A stretch of 32,622 nt of DNA from an uncultured Eubacteriales bacterium (GTDB taxonomy: Bacteria; Bacillota; Clostridia; Oscillospirales; CAG-272), in the NCBI GenBank assembly GCA_934486825.1, contig CAKSQF010000023.1, positions 1 to 32,622 on the forward strand, in the 5' to 3' direction. Shown here one piece after another: positions 7,746-15,858 of this stretch; the first letter of the stretch is position 1, and each line of letters opens with the position of its first letter. A model generated the notes under the pieces. The model saw only the letters and a list, made by a program, of their open reading frames with translations, made no database searches and had not been told where the DNA came from. Both the position numbers and the translations under genes were made by a program.

Positions 7746-8490
7746 TGCACATTTCCCTTTCGTTAAGTTTAATCATAGGATTGTCGGATTCGCCGCTGCA
7801 TACGAGACGACCGGATCTTATCAGCGAAAGAATTGCCATAAACGAGGCAACAAGTTCGCTCTTTGTTCTGTTGGTCAATAGCAACTCTTCAAAAGAGCTC
7901 CCGCCGGTTCTGAAAAGATATCTCATTATGAAAAAGCTCTTTTCGGGTACGGGTGTTATCTTACGTGTTAATATCGTATTCAGAGTTTTGATCGGGACAT
8001 CCGTGCGGTTTTCCGCCTCGGTTTTTAATCTGAATTTCATTTTTTCAAAAGCGTTTATAAGCATATCGATCGTATGATCTCCGACATAAGTACGATCGAC
8101 ACCGACTTCGTCGGTTTCCTTGATATATCTGCCCTGATAAATCGAATAACGCTCGCGCAGTGCCGCAGCCTCGAGCTTTGCCTTACGGTATTCAAGCAAG
8201 GCATCAACAAGATCGCGTCTGGGGTCTTCCGCTTTTTCGCTGTCCGACTTCGGAAGAAGCATTTTGCTTTTGATAAGCATCAGTCTCGACGCCATATCCA
8301 GAAATTCCCCGGCAATATCCATATCAAGCTTGTTCATCCGATCTATATATTCCATATACTGATCAAAAATGAGCGAAATAGGTATATCATAAATGCTTAC
8401 TTTATTTTTTGATATAAGTGACAGAAGAAGATCAAGCGGACCCTCAAATATTTCAAGCCTGAAGGATAATTCTTCGTTTTCGTTATTCAT
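7729..8490 (-). CDS. scpA: Segregation and condensation protein A (kleisin)
   Basis: The 253-aa kleisin subunit that bridges the SMC heads and binds ScpB for chromosome compaction and segregation. The N-terminal SMC-neck-binding part carries FEGPLDLLLSLISKNKVSIYDIPI and IAGEFLDMASRLMLIKSKMLLP. The C-terminal winged helix contains TFMAILSLIRSGRL-like sequence near the end. Length matches the family. It starts 22 nt after the M50 protease gene. Confidence 0.96.
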   Translation of the reverse strand: MNNENEELSFRLEIFEGPLDLLLSLISKNKVSIYDIPISLIFDQYMEYIDRMNKLDMDIAGEFLDMASRLMLIKSKMLLPKSDSEKAEDPRRDLVDALLEYRKAKLEAAALRERYSIYQGRYIKETDEVGVDRTYVGDHTIDMLINAFEKMKFRLKTEAENRTDVPIKTLNTILTRKITPVPEKSFFIMRYLFRTGGSSFEELLLTNRTKSELVASFMAILSLIRSGRLVCSGESDNPMIKLNEREMCNAVTD

Positions 8491-8512
8491 TTACCATCAC
8501 CTCGGCATCATA

Positions 8513-9238
8513 TCATCTGAAAATAAGCGAAAGAAGACCGGTAAACAACCCGACAACTTTAAAAATCAATTTTATAAGCAGGTTCGCAAGGAGAGAAAAC
8601 GGGGTCGTCAGTATGCCCGTCCACAGCAATGCAAGAAGCACAAGCATAATTATTCTCTCATACTTCATGACCGCAAAATAAAATCTGTCGGGAAGAAATA
8701 CAAACGCGATACGCGAGCCGTCAAACGGCGGTACCGGGAGCAGGTTGAAAACAGCAAGGTAGGCATTCAGCGTTATTGAATTGAAAAGAACGACATGCAG
8801 AATATACAGCATTGCGATTCCGAAGGTTTCGGTATACGACGATGCGGTTAAAAGCGGCAGAAAAACATTAAAATAGCTAAGTGTTCCGTAAACAAGCGCA
8901 AAAACAAAGGCAAGAAGAACATTTGACAAAGGTCCGGCAAGAGCGGTAAGTGCCATTCCCCATTTCGGCTTTTTGAAATATCTCGAATTAACGGGAACCG
9001 GTTTTGCCCATCCGAAGCCGAAAAGAACCATCATCAATGTGCCGATCGGGTCAAGATGCTTAAGCGGATCGAGAGTTAGCCTCCCCATATTCCGTGCCGT
9101 CGGATCGCCGAGCTTCCATGCCACAAATGCATGTGCGGATTCATGAAATGAAAGCGCAAAAACAATTACGGGCAATGATAGCAGAAGTGACAACAGCATT
9201 TCTCTGAGAGACAGACCGCTTCCGAGATAACTCAACAT
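8513..9238 (-). CDS. Membrane M50 (site-2) zinc metalloprotease, rhomboid-free small type
   Basis: A multi-pass membrane protease of the short S2P-like group common in Firmicutes. The zinc motif HESAH (an HExxH) is near residue 34 in the first long transmembrane helix. The third ligand motif NLLPVPPFDGS follows later. I count five or six hydrophobic segments over 241 aa. The ATG at 9238 lies 8 nt after AAAGGA and is preferred to a TTG two codons earlier. No PDZ domain is present. Substrates cannot be told from sequence; site-2 proteases of this type often process anti-sigma factors. The scpA-adjacent position is common in clostridia. Confidence 0.92.
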   Translation of the reverse strand: MLSYLGSGLSLREMLLSLLLSLPVIVFALSFHESAHAFVAWKLGDPTARNMGRLTLDPLKHLDPIGTLMMVLFGFGWAKPVPVNSRYFKKPKWGMALTALAGPLSNVLLAFVFALVYGTLSYFNVFLPLLTASSYTETFGIAMLYILHVVLFNSITLNAYLAVFNLLPVPPFDGSRIAFVFLPDRFYFAVMKYERIIMLVLLALLWTGILTTPFSLLANLLIKLIFKVVGLFTGLLSLIFR

Positions 9239-9263
9239 AAACAAATTCCTTTCATTTCAGAGG

Positions 9264-10559
9264 TCAGATATCGTTTCTGTACAAATCCTCAAAGCTTTCA
9301 CGTCTTACAACCAACCTGTCATTTCCGTCCCGTATAAAAACCATGGCAGGACGTGGGACACGATTATAATTCGATGCCATCGAATAATTATATGCACCCG
9401 TTACAAGCACGGCAAGTATATCTCCGCGCTTTGCAGGCTGGATAAACATATTTTCACCTATCATATCACCGGACTCACAGCATCTGCCTGCAATCGTACA
9501 GTTCAGTGTCTTTGGTTCGGACGCTTTATTTGCAATAAGGGCTGTATATTTTGATCCGTAGAGAGCATACCTCGGATTATCGGTCATCCCGCCGTCTACC
9601 GACACATAGGTTCTTACTCCCTCAATTTCCTTAACACTTCCCACAGTATAAAGTGTAATACCCGCATCAGCAACAATGGACCTGCCCGGCTCCATAAAGA
9701 TCGCAGGCTTTTTCAAAGAGTACTTCTTGCATATACGTTCGATTTCTTTTCCGACAGCGGCAATATTTTCAACATAATTGACACGCGGATCGTTTTCGGT
9801 ATAGGCAACCCCGAAGCCTCCGCCGAGATTCACCTTGGTCGCCTCGAATCCGAGATTTTTCTTCATGTCGGCTGTAAACTCAAGCATCACCTCTGCCTGT
9901 TCAATAAAAGGTCCGCTTTCAAAGGTCTGTGAACCTATATGACTGTGAAAGCCTTCAAGAACAACATGGTCAAGAGAAAGCGCAAGTTCAGTGAGCTTTT
10001 CAGCCTGTCCGGTCGAAATCGGAGTTCCGAATTTCGAATCAAGCTCTCCTGTCGATATCGCTTTTTGGGTATGAGGATCAATGTTCGGAGTAACGCGAAG
10101 CATTATTCTCTGTACTTTTCCCATGCGCCCGGCGATATTATCAAGTGCTCTGAGTTCCTCGAACGAATCGACCATAAACTCACCGACACCGACGGCAAGC
10201 GCTCTTTCTATGTCTTCGTCGGTCTTGTTGTTCCCATGAAAACAGACATGATCCAGCGGATAACCTGCCGACTTTGCCGTATACAGTTCACCGATTGAAA
10301 CAACGTCAACATTTATATGTTCATCCGCCGCTATCCTGTACATTTCCTTGCATGAAAGCGCTTTGCTCGCATAATGTATGCCGCTTCCTTTTCCGAAATA
10401 TTTTTCTGTCGCTTTTCTGTACATGCGCATGCGTTCTCTCACAAGAGTTTCATCCATAAGATAAAGCGGCGTTCCGTATTTTTCCGCAAGCAGGACAGTA
10501 TCCGCACCGCACAGTGTCAGGTGTCCGATTTCGTTAATCCCGTAATTTTCGTGAAGCAT
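9264..10559 (-). CDS. lysA: Diaminopimelate decarboxylase
   Basis: A PLP enzyme converting meso-diaminopimelate to L-lysine and CO2, last step of lysine synthesis. The PLP lysine is K66 in HYASKALSC, followed by HSHIGSQ (about 205-211), the GGGFG phosphate loop (246-250), EPGRS (290-294) and the active-site Cys C361 in CCESGD. The 431-aa length is normal. It is internal to the operon, 16 nt after engB, so no lysine riboswitch controls it directly. Confidence 0.97.
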   Translation of the reverse strand: MLHENYGINEIGHLTLCGADTVLLAEKYGTPLYLMDETLVRERMRMYRKATEKYFGKGSGIHYASKALSCKEMYRIAADEHINVDVVSIGELYTAKSAGYPLDHVCFHGNNKTDEDIERALAVGVGEFMVDSFEELRALDNIAGRMGKVQRIMLRVTPNIDPHTQKAISTGELDSKFGTPISTGQAEKLTELALSLDHVVLEGFHSHIGSQTFESGPFIEQAEVMLEFTADMKKNLGFEATKVNLGGGFGVAYTENDPRVNYVENIAAVGKEIERICKKYSLKKPAIFMEPGRSIVADAGITLYTVGSVKEIEGVRTYVSVDGGMTDNPRYALYGSKYTALIANKASEPKTLNCTIAGRCCESGDMIGENMFIQPAKRGDILAVLVTGAYNYSMASNYNRVPRPAMVFIRDGNDRLVVRRESFEDLYRNDI

Positions 10560-10575
10560 TCCTTTGTTCCTTTTC

Positions 10576-11181
10576 TTATCCGAACATATCCGTCATATGA
10601 ATTATTTCGGAACGAATTTCATCTTTTCCTTCCCCGTTCAATGCCGAAAAAGGAATAATATTTATATTTTTCAGGTGGGGGTTTGAGTACAATTTTTCAA
10701 GAGCTTTGGCTCTGTCCGTCTTATTCAGCTTGTCTGTTTTTGTTGCAACGACAAAAAACGGGATACCGGTTTTCGCCAGATAATCAAACATCAACATATC
10801 GTCGTCGGTGGGACCGACTTTCAGATCGACAAGCTGAAGGACACCGCATATTTTCCTCTTCTTCTGCGCAAGGTCAAAATATCCGTTGACAAGCCCCGAC
10901 CATTTTTCCTGTTCGCCCGCACTTCTTCTTGCAAAACCGTATCCCGGCAGGTCAACAAGATAAAACGAATCGTCTACCTCATAAAAGTTGACCGTTACGG
11001 TTTTCCCCGGGTTTGAGCTTACACGTGCAAGCGATTTCCGACCTATAAGACTGTTTATAAGCGAACTTTTTCCCACATTTGATCTTCCGGATAAAGCAAG
11101 TTGCAATTTATTATCGTCCGGAAACTGGCTTTTAAGCCCCGCTGTGATTTTAAGGTTGGTTTTTACAAAATTCACTGTCAT
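10576..11181 (-). CDS. engB: Ribosome biogenesis GTPase EngB (YsxC/YihA)
   Basis: A small GTPase for late 50S subunit assembly. It has G1 GRSNVGKSS (about residues 32-40), the G2 threonine in SSNPGKTVTVNFY, G3 DLPGYGFA, G4 TKTDK and G5 FSALNGEG. The chosen ATG at 11181 lies 9 nt after AAAAGGA. The ATG at 11190 would abut that site. The start lies within the 3' end of lon (32-nt overlap); lon-engB is a conserved pair in Firmicutes. Confidence 0.96.
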   Translation of the reverse strand: MTVNFVKTNLKITAGLKSQFPDDNKLQLALSGRSNVGKSSLINSLIGRKSLARVSSNPGKTVTVNFYEVDDSFYLVDLPGYGFARRSAGEQEKWSGLVNGYFDLAQKKRKICGVLQLVDLKVGPTDDDMLMFDYLAKTGIPFFVVATKTDKLNKTDRAKALEKLYSNPHLKNINIIPFSALNGEGKDEIRSEIIHMTDMFG

Positions 11182-13621
11182 TGATAACATTCCTTTTTTT
11201 CAGACGGTCAACTGCGTCTATGTACTGACCTTCCGCAAACAAATTACCGTTTGCGGTGTTCTCCTTATCAAACGGCAGACGCACGAGCGAAATCCTCAAC
11301 ACATCGTCCACGGTCTTACAGAAAACGAACTTCATACCGTTTTTGATATAATCATCAAGTCTTTCGTAATCCTGCCTGTTATCATCCGGAATCAGTACGC
11401 ACGATATACCGGCTTTATAAGCCGCCATCGTTTTTTCCCTCAATCCTCCTATGGGAAGGACTTTACCATGGAGTGTAATTTCTCCGGTCATAGCCACGTC
11501 ACGACGGACAGGTATCCCGGAAAGCTCGGAGGCAAGCGCCGTAACGACAGTCACACCGGCACTCGGTCCGTCCTTCGGAACCGCGCCCTCGGGAAAGTGT
11601 ATATGTATATCCTTTGTTTTGTAAAAATCTGCGGCAATGCCGAGCGATTTTGCCCTTGTACGTATAACAGAAAGCGCAATTTTTGCCGATTCGACCATGA
11701 CGTCACCGAGCGATCCGGTAAGCTCAAGTTTTCCCGTACCATCCATCGAAACAGCCTCAACCTTAAGCATGTCGCCTCCCGCATCGGTATAAGCAAGTCC
11801 GTTCACGACACCGGTTTCGTCAAATTCGGAAAGCTTTTCATCCTGTATTTTTTCGGGTCCGAGATAAGCCGCTACATCAGATTTTCTGACACGTATACGC
11901 TGCAAATCGGGATTCTCAACGAGTTTAAGGGCAACCTTACGGCAGATCGCCGCAATTGACCTTTCAAGGTTTCGTACACCCGCCTCTTTTGTATAGTGAT
12001 CGATAACTTCATAGAGAGCATCATCATCGATTTTCAGCATACGACGGTTCATTCCGTGCTTTTCAAGCTGTTTACCGACGAGGTGATTTTTTGCTATCGA
12101 CAGTTTTTCGGTACGGGAATAGGATTTCATCTCGATAACTTCCATACGGTCAAGAAGAGGTCTCGGAATCGTATCAAGGGTATTCGCTGTTGCGATAAAC
12201 AGACAATCGGACAGATCAAACGGTATCTCGACAAAATGATCTCTGAATGTCCGGTTCTGATCCGGATCAAGCACTTCAAGAAGTGCAGAAGCAGGATCAC
12301 CGTGTGCATCTCGGGTAATTTTGTCTATTTCATCGAGAAGAATAAGCGGGTTGGAGCTGTCGGCTTCAATGAGCGCATTTATGATTCTTCCGGGCATTGC
12401 ACCGATATATGTCTTTCGGTGTCCCCTTATGTCTGCCTCGTCACGTATTCCGCCAAGAGAAACACGTACATATTTACGTTTCAATGCCTTCGCTATCGAC
12501 GAAGCGACCGAAGTTTTACCGACGCCCGGGGCTCCGACAAGACAAAGTATCTGATTCTTGTTGCCGTCGGAAAGCTTTTTCACTGCAACAAATTCAAGTA
12601 TACGCTCTTTTACGTCAGACATTCCATCGTGATCTTTTTCAAGTATACGCGCCGCCGCGGCAATATCGGTACGGTCGGCGGTCTTCTTCCCGAACGGTAG
12701 CTCAAGACACGTTTCAACGTATGACCTTATTACATTTGACTCCGGAGAAGCAAAAGGAAGCTTTGAAAGCTTTCTCGTTTCCTTAAGCAGCTTTTCGCGT
12801 ACATCATCCGGCATTGCGCTCTTGGTTATTTTGCTTACAAGCTCATATACGTCATCATCGCTTTCCTCGTCCTCACCGAGTTCTTCTTTTATAACCCTCA
12901 TTTGTTCACGAAGATAATATTCGCGCTGATTTTCTTCAATTCTTGCCCGTGTTTTCTTATGAAGCTCCATGCCGCTGCGTATTATAGATATTTCGTCATC
13001 AAAAAAATCAACGGCAAGCTCCAGTCGTCGTACCGGATCAAATTCAGCAAGAATCTTTTGTTTGTGCTCGTTTTTAACAAATATCGTTCCGGCGATAATA
13101 TCGGCAAGCTGACCGGGATTCTCGGTCCCCTTTATTGCCTCGGCAATTTCCTTTGCAAAGTTCGGAGTGTTACGCATGAATTCATCCAGCAGTTCCGCCG
13201 CCTCTCCGCGCAGCTTGGAAATTTCGGGAAGCTTTGGATCAACCGTAACGGTTTTGCACATCACCGTTACGCTGTCATAGCGTGATCCGCAATTGAACGA
13301 AAGCAGTTGTGCCCGACACAGGCAATCGAAGCCGACAACTATACCAAGCGAATCATCCTGTTGCGAAACATCCTTTATTTTCGCAACAACACCTACCGGC
13401 AGAAGCTCGTTTTTCGATGTTATTGTAGCAGTTTCGTCATCGGGATACTGCTGCAGGGTTATCGCAAGAAAAACGCAGTCATCAACATGCGCGTCAATCG
13501 CATTTATTGATTTACGATCCTTCAGTTCTATCTTCAGCGGTATTGACGGAAAGGCAACGCTCTCACGCAAAATTATAGCCGGAAGACTTTGAGATTTTGT
13601 TTTTTCTGTATATTTGGACAT
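11150..13621 (-). CDS. lon: ATP-dependent protease Lon (LonA)
   Basis: A hexameric AAA+ serine protease that degrades damaged and regulatory cytosolic proteins. The order is Lon N-terminal domain (about 10-205), coiled coil, AAA+ module with Walker A GAPGVGKT (about 363-370) and Walker B LILLDEID, then the protease domain with catalytic Ser in PKDGPSAG and Lys in REKTMAAYKAG. I chose the ATG at 13621 (823 aa) because GAAAGG sits 10 nt upstream; the longer frame to 13663 has no ribosome site. It heads the eleven-gene minus-strand run. A 25-bp inverted repeat lies just upstream of the ribosome site. Confidence 0.97.
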   Translation of the reverse strand: MSKYTEKTKSQSLPAIILRESVAFPSIPLKIELKDRKSINAIDAHVDDCVFLAITLQQYPDDETATITSKNELLPVGVVAKIKDVSQQDDSLGIVVGFDCLCRAQLLSFNCGSRYDSVTVMCKTVTVDPKLPEISKLRGEAAELLDEFMRNTPNFAKEIAEAIKGTENPGQLADIIAGTIFVKNEHKQKILAEFDPVRRLELAVDFFDDEISIIRSGMELHKKTRARIEENQREYYLREQMRVIKEELGEDEESDDDVYELVSKITKSAMPDDVREKLLKETRKLSKLPFASPESNVIRSYVETCLELPFGKKTADRTDIAAAARILEKDHDGMSDVKERILEFVAVKKLSDGNKNQILCLVGAPGVGKTSVASSIAKALKRKYVRVSLGGIRDEADIRGHRKTYIGAMPGRIINALIEADSSNPLILLDEIDKITRDAHGDPASALLEVLDPDQNRTFRDHFVEIPFDLSDCLFIATANTLDTIPRPLLDRMEVIEMKSYSRTEKLSIAKNHLVGKQLEKHGMNRRMLKIDDDALYEVIDHYTKEAGVRNLERSIAAICRKVALKLVENPDLQRIRVRKSDVAAYLGPEKIQDEKLSEFDETGVVNGLAYTDAGGDMLKVEAVSMDGTGKLELTGSLGDVMVESAKIALSVIRTRAKSLGIAADFYKTKDIHIHFPEGAVPKDGPSAGVTVVTALASELSGIPVRRDVAMTGEITLHGKVLPIGGLREKTMAAYKAGISCVLIPDDNRQDYERLDDYIKNGMKFVFCKTVDDVLRISLVRLPFDKENTANGNLFAEGQYIDAVDRLKKRNVINDSEFCKNQP

Positions 13622-13641
13622 ATATTTATTACCTTTCAAAT

Positions 13642-13666
13642 GATGTGTTATCATATAAAACACATC
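13642..13666. promoter_or_regulatory. Inverted repeat upstream of lon, possible operator
   Basis: GATGTGTT (13642-13649) and AACACATC (13659-13666) form perfect 8-bp arms around a 9-bp centre. The centre holds a TATGAT-like minus-strand -10 (complement of 13650-13655), though its -35 is weak (TTTATC). It does not match CtsR or CIRCE sites. Half of it recurs in the GH32 promoter. Confidence 0.45.
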
Positions 13667-13799
13667 GCAACCGATAAACGGTACAAGTTATACTTACAAC
13701 AATTATTTCAATATATTATCATATTTTTTAATTAAAATCAAGCTTTTTTTCTTATATTAACAGTTTATTTGCAAAAAAGTCCGGATATACAAAACCGAC

Positions 13800-13828
13800 T
13801 TGACATTTGTTTTCCGATGTGTTATCAT
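13800..13828 (+). promoter_or_regulatory. Sigma-A promoter of the GH32 gene
   Basis: TTGACA (13800-13805), 17-nt spacer, TATCAT (13823-13828) with a TG before the -10. The stretch 13816-13828 is an exact 13-bp copy of 13642-13654 in the lon upstream repeat. Confidence 0.7.
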
Positions 13829-13869
13829 TGGAATCATCGAAATATATTCAAAACAGGATGGATACTCTC

Positions 13870-14961
13870 ATGGACAAACAGCTTTTTCATTTTGAACCGC
13901 CTTACGGCTGGATAAACGATCCGAACGGCTTGTGCTTTTTCAACGGCAAATACCATGTTTTTTATCAGCATAACCCTTATTCACTTAAGTGGGACAAAAT
14001 GCATTGGGGACATGCGGTAAGTGACGATTTGATTCATTTTGAGTACAGACCGATCGCTCTTGCACCCGACATGCCGTATGAAAACAGCGGCGGCTGTTTT
14101 TCGGGCTCTGCTGTTGTAAAAGACGGAAAGCTCTTTCTGTTTTACACATCGGTTTCAAAAGAGCTCGGGTTCACACAGTCGATTGCTTTTTCCGAAGACG
14201 GCGAAACATTTTATAAATATGCCGACAACCCGATAATTGACGCACATTTCGCAGGATCATCGGAAAGCAGGCGGGAGTTCAGAGATCCGAAGGTCAATTA
14301 TTTTGATGGCAAATACTACATGGTAACATCGGACAGCGACGGAAAAGGTACCGGAATGATCTGTCTGCGCGAATCGGATGATCTGATACATTGGGGCAAT
14401 ATGCGGTATATCCTTTCGGATAAGGAATTCGGTCCTGTAATAGAATGTCCCGATTTTTACAAAGAAGGCGACAAATACATTCTGACTTTTTCTTTAAGCG
14501 TCGGCAAACCGTACCGGGTCATAACATTAATCGGAAACTTTGACGGATCTTCATTCACTGCCGAAAAGCGATTTGACACCGAATCCGGTCCGGACTATTA
14601 TGCTCCGCAGTCATTTGAATACGGTAAACGAAGAATCAGTTTCGGCTGGATAACGCCGTCGGCAGATACCGAGCTCAGGAGCAATAAAACAACCGGTGCG
14701 CTTACCGTCGCGCGCGAGGTGACATACAAAGAAGGAATTCTGCGTCACTACCCGATAGACGGCTATAAAAATCTCCTGATGAAATCAGACCCTCACGTCA
14801 TTGTCGAAGAAAACACCATAAAACTTTTCGACGGAAAGAAAATCATATCGGAAAGGCATTATCCCAAAATCGAAAGCGTTGATATTCTGCGGGATCTGAA
14901 CATAATCGAAGTATTCATTAACAAAGGCGAATACACATCAACCTTCTGGTATTCGGAATAA
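13870..14961 (+). CDS. GH32 beta-fructosidase (sucrose/sucrose-6-phosphate/fructan hydrolase), short form
   Basis: A glycoside hydrolase family 32 enzyme cutting terminal beta-fructosyl bonds. The catalytic motifs are present: WINDPNG (nucleophile Asp), FRDPKV and ECPDF (acid/base Glu). There is no signal peptide, so it should act in the cytosol. I chose the ATG at 13870 (363 aa), downstream of AGGATGG; ATG 13858 is the alternative. Family members are usually about 480-500 aa. Here the five-bladed propeller seems complete, but the C-terminal beta-sandwich is only about 75 residues, ending in the usual last strands (IIEVFINKGEYTSTFW). No sugar transporter or sugar regulator is nearby. Confidence 0.9.
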   Translation: MDKQLFHFEPPYGWINDPNGLCFFNGKYHVFYQHNPYSLKWDKMHWGHAVSDDLIHFEYRPIALAPDMPYENSGGCFSGSAVVKDGKLFLFYTSVSKELGFTQSIAFSEDGETFYKYADNPIIDAHFAGSSESRREFRDPKVNYFDGKYYMVTSDSDGKGTGMICLRESDDLIHWGNMRYILSDKEFGPVIECPDFYKEGDKYILTFSLSVGKPYRVITLIGNFDGSSFTAEKRFDTESGPDYYAPQSFEYGKRRISFGWITPSADTELRSNKTTGALTVAREVTYKEGILRHYPIDGYKNLLMKSDPHVIVEENTIKLFDGKKIISERHYPKIESVDILRDLNIIEVFINKGEYTSTFWYSE

Positions 14962-14973
14962 ATTTCAAAATGC

Positions 14974-15012
14974 AAAATTGCCCCGCACGCCTTATGCCTG
15001 CAGGGCAATTTT
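14974..15012. terminator. Bidirectional terminator between GH32 and GDPD genes
   Basis: AAAATTGCCC (14974-14983) pairs perfectly with GGGCAATTTT (15003-15012) over a 19-nt loop. The T runs at either edge serve both convergent genes. Confidence 0.8.
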
Positions 15013-15019
15013 GATTGAC

Positions 15020-15808
15020 TTAAACATCTGCTGTATCAGCAGGCTTCAGTCTGCCGTCGGTCTCGACGACATCCGCCGAAAAATCATTTGCGGCAACAAT
15101 CAGATCCTTTTTGTCGGTAATAAGCCATATGCCTACGTTTCCGAACATATGAAGCTCATTGCAGAAATCGGCATCGGCTTTTTTTCCGTGAAACCATTTT
15201 GTGTGCTCGTTATCAAACGGAACCCATACCGTAAGTCTGTCCCCCGCTTTCGATGCGACATGTTCAAGAGCATTATCGGTAAGCATACCGTCATAATGCA
15301 TCTCGGAAGCGGGAAAAAAAGCGGAGAGATAATCAAGATAAGGGATAGTCTTACATGTAAATGCAATCTGTTCCTGCATATTTGCATTTTTTATTGTATC
15401 ACAGAAAATCTCAAACTGCCGTTCGTTAAATGACTGAAAGACATTGTCAAGCTTGAGCTTAATGTCTTTACCTTTTACAAGTTCCAGCGTTTGTGCAAGG
15501 GTCGGTATGCGTGTTCCTCTGAATTTTTCGCCCATAAACACTCCCGCATCAACATCCGCAAGTGTATTGTACTCAATACAATCTGCCCGAACAACGCGAT
15601 CAAATGCAGATCCGCTGTCATTTCGGCAGGTTCTGTTCAATGTATCATCATGGAGCATTATACAGACATCATCCGCCGTAAATTTGCAATCAGCCTCGAT
15701 GTATGCATAACCTTCATCGATCGCAGCCGAAAATGCCGCAAGTGTATTTTCGGGATATTCGCACGAGACTCCTCTGTGCGCCTGTAATTTTACTTTTTTC
15801 TCTGACAT
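15020..15808 (-). CDS. Glycerophosphodiester phosphodiesterase family protein
   Basis: A cytosolic TIM-barrel enzyme expected to cleave glycerophosphodiesters to glycerol-3-phosphate and an alcohol. The family signature is clear: QAHRGVSCEYPENTLAAF with catalytic H11 and R12, IEADCKFTAD, and LHDDTLNRTC. The later part (KLKLDN, VWVPFDNE, GIWLITDK, DVVETDGRLKP) follows the GDPD barrel. The metal motif E-x-D is kept. The ATG at 15808 is preferred because AGGAG lies 7 nt upstream. It follows fakA after a strong hairpin, so it may be a reduced-expression second gene of that operon, tying phospholipid turnover to fatty-acid phosphorylation (inference). Confidence 0.9.
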   Translation of the reverse strand: MSEKKVKLQAHRGVSCEYPENTLAAFSAAIDEGYAYIEADCKFTADDVCIMLHDDTLNRTCRNDSGSAFDRVVRADCIEYNTLADVDAGVFMGEKFRGTRIPTLAQTLELVKGKDIKLKLDNVFQSFNERQFEIFCDTIKNANMQEQIAFTCKTIPYLDYLSAFFPASEMHYDGMLTDNALEHVASKAGDRLTVWVPFDNEHTKWFHGKKADADFCNELHMFGNVGIWLITDKKDLIVAANDFSADVVETDGRLKPADTADV

Positions 15809-15826
15809 ATGCAAACTCCTCAAAAG

Positions 15827-15853
15827 AGCGGTTGCCGTAAAACGGCAACCGCT
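15827..15853 (-). terminator. Strong hairpin between fakA and the GDPD gene
   Basis: A perfect 12-bp stem (15827-15838 with 15842-15853) with a 3-nt loop lies just after the fakA stop. Only a short TTTT follows on the minus strand, so it may be a partial terminator or an mRNA-stabilising stem before the GDPD ribosome site. Confidence 0.65.
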
Positions 15854-15858
15854 GTAAT

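Noticed and set aside
9239..10600. Lysine riboswitch for lysA
   Set aside because: lysA starts 16 nt after engB inside an operon, leaving no leader.
11996..12700. 234-aa plus-strand frame inside lon
   Set aside because: Antisense shadow of a highly conserved AAA+ coding region, without ribosome site or recognisable domain.
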